This document shows positions 1 to 7,244 of a DNA stretch of 64,000 bases, one piece after another. The translations under genes and the position numbers were made by a program. The notes under the pieces were generated by a model. The model was not told the DNA's origin, made no database searches, and saw nothing but the letters and a program-made list of their open reading frames with translations. Numbering within the stretch: position 1 is the stretch's first letter; each line of letters opens with the position of its first letter. The DNA comes from Parachlamydia acanthamoebae (GTDB taxonomy: Bacteria; Chlamydiota; Chlamydiia; Chlamydiales; Parachlamydiaceae). Where the stretch lies: the NCBI RefSeq assembly GCF_000875975.1, contig NZ_BAWW01000008.1, forward strand, positions 124,001 to 188,000, in the 5' to 3' direction.

Positions 1-207
1 CTCAACTTCAAATTGATTGCCATGGATTAAATGCCTTTTCCATTGCCCCCAGCAACGAACTGTCTCTCCTGGTTGTAGGGTTGGCATAATGCCCACGACA
101 CAAACTAAATCCGTACGCTTTGCTTCTTTAAGCTGGGCCACAGTATAGCCGGTTTCTGGATTTTGAAAAGTAATCCGTTCAATATATCCTGTTACAATTT
201 GCTGCAT
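1..207 (-). CDS. recD2: RecD2-type DNA helicase, N-terminal fragment (runs off window)
   Basis: The minus strand reads 69 open codons from an ATG at 205-207 to the window edge, so the gene is cut at base 1. The peptide starts MQQIVTGYIERITF, then QNPETGYTV, a PGETVRCWGQW stretch and a final HGNQFEVE. This is the N-terminal OB-like domain pattern of RecD2 (exodeoxyribonuclease V alpha family, 5'-3' helicase): 'G.IERI.F.N...GYTVA', then 'PGE....G.W..H...G.QF'. The helicase motifs lie outside the window, so activity cannot be judged. Family call fairly sure; the RecD versus RecD2 subtype is inferred from this N-terminus. Confidence 0.75.
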   Translation of the reverse strand, partial: MQQIVTGYIERITFQNPETGYTVAQLKEAKRTDLVCVVGIMPTLQPGETVRCWGQWKRHLIHGNQFEVE

Positions 208-327
208 GCAAAACTCAAATAAAAAAAATTGAAATCAAATAGCTGAAAGAAGAGTAGAATTTTATCAACAAAAAAGAAAAGAAATAAAGAGAAAATCTCT
301 CTAAATTTTTGACAGGTAGACTAAGAA

Positions 328-358
328 ATAAGCCGAGAAATGAATATTCTCGGCTTAT
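328..358 (-). terminator. Stem-loop between the histone-like gene and recD2
   Basis: A perfect 12-bp inverted repeat (ATAAGCCGAGAA at 328-339, TTCTCGGCTTAT at 347-358) encloses a 7-base loop, 20 bases beyond the stop of the minus-strand gene at 378. The following U tract is weak, so it is a probable rather than certain intrinsic terminator. Confidence 0.55.
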
Positions 359-377
359 GTATTGTCATCATCTTATT

Positions 378-1340
378 CTAGCCAAAGAAGGCAGAAAATA
401 AGCTCGATCTTTGACGTTTTAGTCCGCTCGATCTTGAAGCTGCTTTTGATCTGCTATAAGTTTTTGGTTCTAAATGTGTTTTAGATGTTCTTTTGCTGCT
501 AGAATGAAGCTTTCTTGCTTTCGCTTTTGTTCTTAGCGAACTTTTTGTGCGTGCTAAATCTTTTTTCTGTTCTAAATGAGCTCCTAGCTCTCTTTTAGCT
601 GTGGTACGTGTTCTTTTAGCTTTTGTGCTTAAAGCACTTTTTGCTTTTGTAGTTGAAGCACTTTTTGCTTTTGTAGTTGAAGCACTTTTTGCTCTTGTAC
701 TGGAAGCATTTTTAGCTCTCGCTAAAGTAGAGCTGCGAGTTGAATGCGCACTCACTTTTTTATGAGAAGAACTGGATGTTGCCTTTCTTGCTTTAGTCGT
801 GCTTGTTCTTGTGCCCAACTCTCTTTTTTGTGTAGAAGAGGGTCTTTTTGCAGCTTTAGCACTCGCTCTCTTTTTTGAAAGTCTAGAAGTAGATGTGGAA
901 GCCGCTCTTTTTCTTGACGTCGATTTCGTTTTCTTTTGTGTTTGCTGCATGTATTCATGCAAATCTTTTTGCATTTTGCTATTCAAAGCCTTGTGAAAAG
1001 CTCTTTCGAGTTCTTCTTTTTCGCTAGGATCTTTAACATGGCTCGAGATTTTTTTAAAAATCTTATGCGCTTTTTTTGCAGAAAGAAGATCGTTCACTTC
1101 ATTTTTATGACTGCCAATGTAGCTAATGTAGCCTTTTGCAACACGTTCTGCATTGATAGAAGGCCGATTTTTTAATTGTGGGATATGAGAAGCAGCTTGA
1201 TTTAAAAAAGTCTTAGAAAGCTGTGTGTGCTTTCCAATTCTTTTCTCGCCTCTTGCCCAAGAAGTTTTTGGCTCTGCTCTTAAAAGACCATGCAACCCAT
1301 CTAAATTTTGTTTAAAGCTTGTTTTGTATATACCGACCAT
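378..1340 (-). CDS. Histone H1/Hc2-like lysine- and serine-rich basic protein
   Basis: Residues 1-130 form a mixed, probably helical domain that I do not recognise. From about residue 130 to 315 the protein is almost only Lys, Arg, Ser, Thr and Ala, with SK/TK/AK motifs and tandem KAKSASTT units. That composition resembles chlamydial Hc2 and the C-terminal tail of eukaryotic H1, so binding and compacting DNA (or RNA) is the likely role. The N-terminal domain is not part of classical Hc2, so this may be a DNA-binding tail on another module. A good ribosome site (GAGGAGG) lies 7 bases before the ATG. A TATAAT-like box sits between two AAGTTAAT half-sites upstream (1423-1450). Confidence 0.6.
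   Translation of the reverse strand: MVGIYKTSFKQNLDGLHGLLRAEPKTSWARGEKRIGKHTQLSKTFLNQAASHIPQLKNRPSINAERVAKGYISYIGSHKNEVNDLLSAKKAHKIFKKISSHVKDPSEKEELERAFHKALNSKMQKDLHEYMQQTQKKTKSTSRKRAASTSTSRLSKKRASAKAAKRPSSTQKRELGTRTSTTKARKATSSSSHKKVSAHSTRSSTLARAKNASSTRAKSASTTKAKSASTTKAKSALSTKAKRTRTTAKRELGAHLEQKKDLARTKSSLRTKAKARKLHSSSKRTSKTHLEPKTYSRSKAASRSSGLKRQRSSLFSAFFG
634..705 (-). repeat. Tandem 24-bp repeats coding KAKSASTT units
   Basis: Two identical 24-bp units (634-657, 658-681) and a third with a few changes (682-705) lie in the basic tail of the histone-like gene. Each codes eight residues of the KAKSASTT type. Such units can change in number by slippage or unequal recombination, which would alter the tail length. 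Confidence 0.85.
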
Positions 1341-1422
1341 GACATATCCTCCTCTATGGATTAATGATAGCCGGTGGACAGCAAATAGAGTGCCAATAAT
1401 CGAGAATGCTAAAAAATAATTT

Positions 1423-1450
1423 ATTAACTTTTTATTATAAACAAGTTAAT
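1423..1450 (-). promoter_or_regulatory. AAGTTAAT inverted half-sites around a -10 box
   Basis: ATTAACTT (1423-1430) and AAGTTAAT (1443-1450) form a perfect 8-bp inverted repeat with a 12-bp spacer. The spacer holds TATAAT on the minus strand (1439 to 1434), a candidate -10 for the histone-like gene. The same octamer makes up the palindrome between the MFS and LysR genes at 2803-2824, there in the opposite arrangement. I see no clear -35 hexamer. Regulation by the LysR protein is inference. Confidence 0.4.
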
Positions 1451-1515
1451 TTCTTAAAATATTCTCTTGAAAAATATTTTGACGTGGAATTTTTTTCTTT
1501 TTTACCATTTTTTTC

Positions 1516-2742
1516 CTAGGCATTTTTTACCTGAACATCTTTTTGACTGGCTTTTACCATTTTATAGCCACAAAATAAAAGTAGACTCATTACTATAAAA
1601 TAGCATGGCAAAGGATAAGGAGTCCCCGTGTGAATTAGCCCCATAATAGCTGTTAAAGCAGCAATTACAAAATAATAAAATAGGCCAAGCAAAGAGCCTG
1701 CAATTCCTCGGGCCTCTTGATAATCCACCAAGGCCAAACTCAAACTATTTGAAATAACTAATCCGATTCCAAAAAAGAGAAAAAGGAGTGGCAAAATTAA
1801 TGCCATAAAAGCAGTTCCTCCCCATTTAGTCGCAATCAAACCTAACATCGCGTTGAATGCTAACGAACAGGACCCAACAAAAACGATCGCACATCCTAAA
1901 AAAATAATGCGCTCGCCTTGCCACTGTTTATTTAAATGATGTGAAACGAAGGAAGCGAGAAAAAATGGAGTCGCCACAGCAATTCCCATTAGCCCATATT
2001 GCCCAGGAGTCAGCTTTAATAAATCAATAAATAGAAAAGGAGCTTCAGCATAATAGCTAAATAAAATTCCATTGCTACCTCCAATTAACAGAACATAGCC
2101 CCAAATTTTGCAGTCGTTTACCATTTTTTTGGCAACCAAAGTCATCACGCTCCAACCTTGCACCCGGCAATGCATGGGACGTGTTTCTGGCAAAGCTTTC
2201 CACGCATAGAGCAAAATGCAAATGCCAAGGACCAATAATGCATAAAAATTCGCATTCCACCCAAATAGCTGATCGATATATCCACCCAAAAATGGTCCAA
2301 TCGCAGGAGATATAGCCAAAGGTGCACCTAACGCAGAAAACAGCTGATTGCGCTCTTTCCCTTCATATGTATCACGTATCATCGTTTGTGTGACAACAGA
2401 TCCAACACTTGAACCAAGCGCTTGGATCCAGCGAAACGCTAATAAATAATAGATAGAGGGTGCAAGGCTACAAAGCAAAGTTCCAATTAAATACACTCCC
2501 AATCCACATAATATGGAAGTGCGACGACCAAGAAAGTCAGCAAGGATTCCCCATAAAAAAACGCCCATCGCAAATCCTATAAAAAAAACGCTAAGCGTCA
2601 ATTCAACCAAATGCTCGGTTGTTTGGAGGGAATGCGCGATATCTGGCAATGAAGGGGTATAAATGGTTTCGCTAATTTGCGGAAATCCGAGTAGGAGTGT
2701 CAGCAATAAAAATGAAGGGACCTTTTTTCTAACTTCTAGCAT
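1516..2742 (-). CDS. MFS multidrug transporter, Bcr/CflA type (DHA1)
   Basis: The 408-residue protein has about 12 hydrophobic segments. It carries the MFS motif between segments 2 and 3 (GILADFLGRR, about residues 65-74) and a Bcr/CflA-like start with TIYTPSLPDIA. The PAIGPFLGGYI stretch around residue 150 matches the antiporter motif C of drug:H+ exporters. It should export small toxic compounds across the inner membrane; the substrate cannot be read from sequence. The gene is divergent from a LysR-type regulator with a shared palindromic control region, the usual layout for a regulator controlling its neighbour. ATG at 2740-2742 follows an AAGGAG ribosome site. Confidence 0.85.
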   Translation of the reverse strand: MLEVRKKVPSFLLLTLLLGFPQISETIYTPSLPDIAHSLQTTEHLVELTLSVFFIGFAMGVFLWGILADFLGRRTSILCGLGVYLIGTLLCSLAPSIYYLLAFRWIQALGSSVGSVVTQTMIRDTYEGKERNQLFSALGAPLAISPAIGPFLGGYIDQLFGWNANFYALLVLGICILLYAWKALPETRPMHCRVQGWSVMTLVAKKMVNDCKIWGYVLLIGGSNGILFSYYAEAPFLFIDLLKLTPGQYGLMGIAVATPFFLASFVSHHLNKQWQGERIIFLGCAIVFVGSCSLAFNAMLGLIATKWGGTAFMALILPLLFLFFGIGLVISNSLSLALVDYQEARGIAGSLLGLFYYFVIAALTAIMGLIHTGTPYPLPCYFIVMSLLLFCGYKMVKASQKDVQVKNA

Positions 2743-2765
2743 GAGCTTCTCCTTATAAAGAAACC

Positions 2766-2794
2766 ATTATAATTTATTCACTTTAAAGTATCAA
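2766..2794 (-). promoter_or_regulatory. Sigma70-type promoter of the MFS exporter gene
   Basis: On the minus strand TTGATA (2794 to 2789) and TATAAT (2771 to 2766) are separated by exactly 17 bases, a near-consensus sigma66/sigma70 promoter. The predicted start is near 2759, leaving a short leader before the ATG at 2742. Confidence 0.75.
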
Positions 2795-2802
2795 TTTACG
2801 TA

Positions 2803-2824
2803 AAAGTTAATTTTTATTAACTTT
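2803..2824. promoter_or_regulatory. LysR-type palindromic operator
   Basis: AAAGTTAAT (2803-2811) and ATTAACTTT (2816-2824) form a perfect 9-bp inverted repeat with a 4-base TTTT spacer. It lies in the divergent region, centred about 54 bases upstream of the predicted MFS transcription start and 22 bases before the lysR start codon. LysR regulators typically bind an AT-rich dyad at about -65 to -50 and also repress their own gene from it, which fits both genes here. Confidence 0.65.
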
Positions 2825-2846
2825 AAATTAATAAAGGAGCTCAAAT

Positions 2847-3752
2847 ATGAGTAAATTCGATCAAATTTTGTATTTTATGGCGATTGTAGAAGCAAACAGC
2901 TTTGCTAAAGCCGCAAAGAAATTGAGCATTTCAACGGCAGCTGTCAGTAAACAAATGCATCTTCTCGAAAAACATTTAGGAGTAGAGCTCATTCACCGCA
3001 CAACTCGCCGATTGGAATTATCTGAATCGGGAAAATTATACTTTGAGCATTGCAAAAAGATTGTGCATGAAATGGAGGAAGCTGAAAGATTGATTTCAAA
3101 TGTACGAGCTGAACCAAGAGGAAATTTATTTGTCGTAAGCGGCAGACATTTTGCCCAGCACTATATTCTACCTTTCTTATGCGAATTCGTTCAGGCTTAT
3201 CCGCACGTTTGCCTGAATTTAGAACTGGCAGAGAGAATTCCTGATCTTTATCAAGAGAAAATCGATCTTGTGATTGGATATTCCATCCCAGGCCCAGAAT
3301 TAGCTGTTCAACGAAAAATTGCCACTACCACTTATGTGCTATGTGCCTCACCCAATTATCTACACAAATACGGAACCCCTCTAAAGCCAGCAGACCTAAC
3401 TAACCACATTTACATTACGCATAGCATGCGCAAACCGGATGACAAGCTATCATTCAATGATGGGAGTGAAATTCACCTGAATCCGATGCTAAAATTAAAT
3501 GATTCTAATGCTCTTGCTCAATGCGCAATTGCGGGATTAGGGATCATTAAAATTCACCATTATATTGTTGCAGAAGCACTTGAAAAAGGGTCTCTCGTAG
3601 AAATTTTAGCTAGCTACAAGGAGCCTAAGACTCCCATTTATCTCTATTATCAGGAAAGTCGCCATTTACAACCTAAAATTCGATACTTCATTGACTTTGT
3701 TTTAAGCCACATCTCAACACAGCATAAAGTTGGCTCTACCCCAGTTATTTAA
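2847..3752 (+). CDS. LysR-family transcriptional regulator
   Basis: The 301-residue length is standard for the family. Residues 1-60 form the winged HTH (FAKAAKKLSISTAAVSKQM, then LEKHLGVELIHRTTRRLELSESG). The rest is the periplasmic-binding-protein-like effector domain (PHVCLNLEL near residue 120, AGLGI near 232). It is similar in layout to regulators of the AaeR/DsdC-like group that face an exporter. The gene is divergent from the MFS exporter and shares the 2803-2824 palindrome with it, so the exporter is the likely target. AAGGAG precedes the ATG by 7 bases. The inducer is unknown. Confidence 0.88.
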   Translation: MSKFDQILYFMAIVEANSFAKAAKKLSISTAAVSKQMHLLEKHLGVELIHRTTRRLELSESGKLYFEHCKKIVHEMEEAERLISNVRAEPRGNLFVVSGRHFAQHYILPFLCEFVQAYPHVCLNLELAERIPDLYQEKIDLVIGYSIPGPELAVQRKIATTTYVLCASPNYLHKYGTPLKPADLTNHIYITHSMRKPDDKLSFNDGSEIHLNPMLKLNDSNALAQCAIAGLGIIKIHHYIVAEALEKGSLVEILASYKEPKTPIYLYYQESRHLQPKIRYFIDFVLSHISTQHKVGSTPVI

Positions 3753-3782
3753 AATGCGAAAAGGATTTTTTTTGAAAACAAT

Positions 3783-3821
3783 TGTAGCATAGGCTACATA
3801 TTAATGTAGCAATAGCTACAT
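3783..3821 (+). promoter_or_regulatory. Two tandem MntR-type boxes
   Basis: Two copies of TGTAGC-N4-GCTACA occur at 3783-3798 and 3805-3820, spaced 22 bp from start to start, i.e. about two helical turns on the same DNA face. The core TAGC-N4-GCTA equals the core of the E. coli MntR box as I know it. The boxes lie just upstream of a two-gene operon whose second gene codes an MntR with all metal ligands. A possible -35 (TTGAAA, 3772-3777) with 17-base spacing to TACATA (3795-3800) would place box 1 over the -10, which suits repression; the -10 is weak. Confidence 0.75.
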
Positions 3822-3843
3822 TTTCAAAATTAAGGAGTTTCCC

Positions 3844-4911
3844 ATGTTAAATTCACTTTCAAGTGCGATTGAAAATGAGACCGATCGCCTTCTTCTCTTT
3901 CGCTTAGGTCGCTCACTCAAAAGGATTACAGAAAAAAAAGGCTATACGGCAGGATGCTTTGGAGCAACGGCTTTAATTGCGGTCAAAATCACCGCCCTTG
4001 CAATTTCTTTTTTTTGCATGCAAGGGGTTGTCTTTTCTTTGATGGACACCCATGAAGAAAAAAATATAAGGCCTTTAGGAGATGTGGGAGGATGGCAAGC
4101 AATCGTTTTATTTTCAGGAGCTGTCGTAGGAAAGCTATCGATACAATTTATCCGAGAAGGAGAATACATGCGGCTAAAATCCATTTGTCAAAAATGGATG
4201 CAAGATAATCGAATCAGTATTCATGACAACCCAAAACTCTATCAAACTTTAAATGACATGCTAACAGCTTATCAAACACAATGCCTTTTTTCAAAATTGC
4301 TTGTCTCAAGACGTTTAACTGCCTTAAAGATTTGCCAAACGGGAGAGGATGTAGAAAATGCCGAAATCGATGAGGATGAGGAAGATGTCTATCGATTGGA
4401 TAAACGGCTACAAGAAACCTTAAAAAAAATCAAAGCTAAAATCCAAGATAAAACCACTTTTCAAGCCTATTTGAGCCGCTTATACGACGGACAAAAATCA
4501 ATTAAAAGAGAAGGAGGATATTTAAGACAAATCACCTCACTGATAATGGGGATTGCTCTCCCCGTTATCCTTCTCGCAAATGCAAGCTTATGTGTTGTAG
4601 GCGAATTTGGACTGGGAAAAATTCTATACATTGATCAAGAAGATCGTACGGATGTCGGCCACTTTGGAGAATGGCCTTTTAACGGAATTGAATTAGTAAG
4701 TGCAGCCTTTTTTCTGCATGCATGGGCGATGATCAATGAGGGCGATTTTGCCAGAATAAGAAAAATCTACGCACGTCATTTAAAAAACTTGCAAGATAAC
4801 CCTGATCTCCATAATCGTTTATGCAAACTTGCTAATGAAGAGTTGTTGCAGCTAACGGGAGGCTGCTACTTTTTTAAATCCCCATTGCGCTACCAATTTA
4901 GAGAATTATGA
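3844..4911 (+). CDS. Membrane protein of unknown family with internal duplication, in operon with mntR
   Basis: I do not recognise this 355-residue protein. It has two similar halves. Each has two hydrophobic helices (about 41-66 and 84-103; 231-254 and 280-297) followed by a cytosolic-looking motif: EGEYMRLKSICQKW...DNPKLY at 105-133 and EGDFARIRKIYARH...DNPDLH at 299-323. A charged linker with an acidic patch (about 172-182) joins the halves. The stop overlaps the mntR start (ATGA at 4908-4911), so the two are translationally coupled, and tandem MntR-type boxes precede the gene. A role in manganese or iron handling (transport, sensing or export) is therefore plausible, but this is inference from context only. 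An AAGGAG ribosome site precedes the ATG. Confidence 0.7.
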   Translation: MLNSLSSAIENETDRLLLFRLGRSLKRITEKKGYTAGCFGATALIAVKITALAISFFCMQGVVFSLMDTHEEKNIRPLGDVGGWQAIVLFSGAVVGKLSIQFIREGEYMRLKSICQKWMQDNRISIHDNPKLYQTLNDMLTAYQTQCLFSKLLVSRRLTALKICQTGEDVENAEIDEDEEDVYRLDKRLQETLKKIKAKIQDKTTFQAYLSRLYDGQKSIKREGGYLRQITSLIMGIALPVILLANASLCVVGEFGLGKILYIDQEDRTDVGHFGEWPFNGIELVSAAFFLHAWAMINEGDFARIRKIYARHLKNLQDNPDLHNRLCKLANEELLQLTGGCYFFKSPLRYQFREL

Positions 4912-5327
4912 AAAAAAAAATTCATCGGGCCGTACCTTTTATTGCCACTCGAAATCACCATCTTTTAGAAGTTGCGGAGGATTATGTGGAGATTGTGCAA
5001 GACTTAATCACGGCAAAAGGCGAGGCCAGAGTCTGCGACATTGCTGAATATTTGGGGGTTTCCCATGTAACGGTTATTCGCGCTGTCGAACGCCTAAAGA
5101 AAAAGGGTTATTTAACTTCTCAGCAACACCAACCAGTAACCCTAACTGCTGAAGGTGAAAAGCTCGCTGCTTTCTGTAAAAAGCGACACAAATTCCTTTT
5201 AGTCTATTTAATGGCTTTGGGTGTTCCCGAAGATATCGCTGCTATTGATGTGGAAGGAATGGAGCATCACATTAGCCAAGTAACGATGGAGGCTTTTCAA
5301 AAGCATTTAGAATTTTTACAAAAATAA
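4908..5327 (+). CDS. mntR: Manganese-responsive regulator MntR (DtxR family)
   Basis: The 139-residue protein has a DtxR/MntR HTH (ARVCDIAEYLGVSHVTVIRAVERL, about 40-63) and a C-terminal dimer/metal domain. All six manganese ligands known from B. subtilis MntR have counterparts: D25 and E28 in EDYVEIV, H94 in KKRHKFLL, and E116, E119, H120 in DVEGMEHH. The extended N-terminus and GEAR motif resemble E. coli MntR. No SH3-like third domain is present, as usual for MntR. The start overlaps the previous stop by four bases, so it is co-expressed with the duplicated membrane protein. The boxes at 3783-3821 are the expected target, implying autoregulation by Mn(II). Confidence 0.9.
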   Translation: MKKKIHRAVPFIATRNHHLLEVAEDYVEIVQDLITAKGEARVCDIAEYLGVSHVTVIRAVERLKKKGYLTSQQHQPVTLTAEGEKLAAFCKKRHKFLLVYLMALGVPEDIAAIDVEGMEHHISQVTMEAFQKHLEFLQK

Positions 5328-5356
5328 ACGCATACACCACAAGGATGTATGCGTTT
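5326..5356. terminator. Bidirectional intrinsic terminator after mntR
   Basis: AAACGCATACA (5326-5336) pairs with TGTATGCGTTT (5346-5356), an 11-bp stem with a 9-base loop. TTTT follows on the plus strand and the AAAA before it gives a U run on the minus strand. It lies between the convergent mntR and VKOR-DsbA genes. Confidence 0.85.
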
Positions 5357-5361
5357 TCAAT

Positions 5362-6423
5362 TTATTTCGACAAAAGATTAATCGAGTTCAAAACATTCTC
5401 TTTTGTAATCTCACCACCCGATAACTTCTTTCCTTTTTTCGCTTCGGAATTGACCACCACGAGTGTTGGTGTTTTATTAACACTAAACTGTTTTTCAAGC
5501 TTCTTAAAATATTTATTTCCTACATCAACATCGGCATAATTCAACTCAACAAATTTTTGCCCTAGTTTACGCATCTCTGTTTCGATCTGCTCTTGAGAAG
5601 GCGTCCCTGTTTCTTGGGAAATATTCTCTAACATTTTACGCAATTTGAAGTATGCAGGCTTATTATGAACCATGAAAGACATGTTGTATGGAGTAAAATT
5701 CATGGTTTCTGGGTGCACGGCAAGATCAATAAAATAAATCTTCGCCTTTTCCCCTGCTGCTTGAACAATGCCTTCTAAACGAGGCTCGATATGCCGACAT
5801 GCGGGACATACCCAGTCTGTGAAAATATAAACGTCCACTTGACTGTCCTGATTTCCAAATGCCAGATTATCTTTTAAAGATTTCTCTGCTGCTTGCAAGG
5901 GGTTAAATTTAGATGTACCAAAAAAAGCTAGCGCAAACCCAATGCAAAAAATGGCACAGGTAGAAGCTCCTTTCCATATGTTTTTCATAATCTCTCCTCG
6001 ATCGCCTAATTTAAGTATTTTACGAAAATGAATGCCGTATTCAACTGCGAGTGCCAATGCAGCTATGCCTATGGATGCTGCGATTCCCAAACAAACTGGA
6101 CACCAGACCCCAATTTGATACTTTTGCATCAAGATAAAATAAAGTTCAGCTCCTAATCCCCCAACGAGTAAAAGAGCTGTTAAAAAGGTCAGTTTAGAAT
6201 TGCGCCAAGAAAGAAAGTGCACAATCCCCGTTCCTACAAAAAAAATGCCCCCAAGAACCTCAAAAGGAAATCCAAATAACCGGTATTTATGTCCTTCCGA
6301 GCATTCAACGGAGCAAAGCTTTAACCAAGAAACAATTGTTAAAATCATTCCCGAGGCAAGCGCGAGGGAGACAATCAAAAAGCTTAGACTAAAAGCGCGT
6401 CTAGCTAAAGAAGATTCGGGCAT
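5362..6423 (-). CDS. VKOR-DsbA fusion, disulfide-bond-forming oxidoreductase
   Basis: The first 150 residues form a VKOR domain with four to five membrane helices, a loop cysteine pair (C37, C41) and the quinone-side CPVC motif (C108, C111). After a linker helix (about 150-170), residues 195-353 are a DsbA-like thioredoxin fold with active site CPAC (C206, C209) and a KTPTLVV cis-proline loop. Such fusions oxidise periplasmic thiols and pass electrons to quinones, doing the work of DsbA plus DsbB in one chain. In chlamydiae, disulfide cross-linking of outer-membrane cysteine-rich proteins is central to the infectious form, so this is likely important. GAGAGG precedes the ATG. Confidence 0.9.
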   Translation of the reverse strand: MPESSLARRAFSLSFLIVSLALASGMILTIVSWLKLCSVECSEGHKYRLFGFPFEVLGGIFFVGTGIVHFLSWRNSKLTFLTALLLVGGLGAELYFILMQKYQIGVWCPVCLGIAASIGIAALALAVEYGIHFRKILKLGDRGEIMKNIWKGASTCAIFCIGFALAFFGTSKFNPLQAAEKSLKDNLAFGNQDSQVDVYIFTDWVCPACRHIEPRLEGIVQAAGEKAKIYFIDLAVHPETMNFTPYNMSFMVHNKPAYFKLRKMLENISQETGTPSQEQIETEMRKLGQKFVELNYADVDVGNKYFKKLEKQFSVNKTPTLVVVNSEAKKGKKLSGGEITKENVLNSINLLSK

Positions 6424-6524
6424 CTTACCTCTCTAAAGCTAAATAAATGATAATCAGGTTAATCAAAATATAACTAACCTTTTTCCGCATCTTGTTTTAG
6501 ATTTTTTTTTTAGTCAAGCGATGT

Positions 6525-7232
6525 TTAAAGTGTCATGGATGGAATTGCTACAAGATAGCCATTTTGCAACATATATTGCTTGTCGCATAAATTAGCCAAA
6601 GAATGATCATGTGTGACAACAATAAGAGCCTTACCTCTCTCTTTTGCGAACTCTAAAAGCAGATCATGGATAACGACTGACGTTTGCTTATCCAGATTAC
6701 CCGAAGGCTCATCTGCTAAGATGATATCGGGATTATTACAGAGTGCTCGCGCAATCGCAACGCGCTGCTTTTCCCCACCGGATAATCGTTTTGTATCAAA
6801 ATGCAAACGATGCGAAAGCCCAACATAATCTAAAAGATCACAAGCATGTTGGTATGCCACACTTCCTTTTTTAACAGATTGCCTTCCAATTCGGGCAGGC
6901 ATTAAAACATTATCGAGAACAGAGTAATCTTCTAAAAGATGAAAAGATTGAAAAATGAAAGCGAGATGCCGATTTCGCATAAACGTTTGATTGGCAGACG
7001 TCACTTCCTGATCTAAAATTTCAATGGAACCCGAACAAGGCTTTTCAAGTGTGCCTAATATTTGGAGAAGAGTGCTTTTGCCTTCTCCAGAGCGGCCCAT
7101 GATGGCAACGGATTCCCCTTGCATAACTTGGAAGTCAACACCCCGCAAAATCGGGACTTTAACAGGTGTATAAAAAGACTTCACTAATTTTGTCGCTCGT
7201 AATACGACACTCGATAAAAGAGGTTGATTCAT
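6525..7232 (-). CDS. lolD: ABC transporter ATPase, LolD-like
   Basis: The 235 residues carry a complete ABC ATPase: Walker A GRSGEGKST (46-54), Q-loop near 95, signature LSGGEKQ (150-156), Walker B IILADEPSG (170-178) and the switch histidine in VVTHDHS. It is closest in pattern to the LolD/MacB subgroup. It follows a 719-residue FtsX-type permease gene by 12 bases on the same strand, so the two should form a complex. The likely job is release of lipoproteins from the inner membrane. As I recall, Chlamydia has the same order of rpmG, permease and ATPase. Confidence 0.85.
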   Translation of the reverse strand: MNQPLLSSVVLRATKLVKSFYTPVKVPILRGVDFQVMQGESVAIMGRSGEGKSTLLQILGTLEKPCSGSIEILDQEVTSANQTFMRNRHLAFIFQSFHLLEDYSVLDNVLMPARIGRQSVKKGSVAYQHACDLLDYVGLSHRLHFDTKRLSGGEKQRVAIARALCNNPDIILADEPSGNLDKQTSVVIHDLLLEFAKERGKALIVVTHDHSLANLCDKQYMLQNGYLVAIPSMTL

Positions 7233-7244
7233 GTTGCCTTCTCT

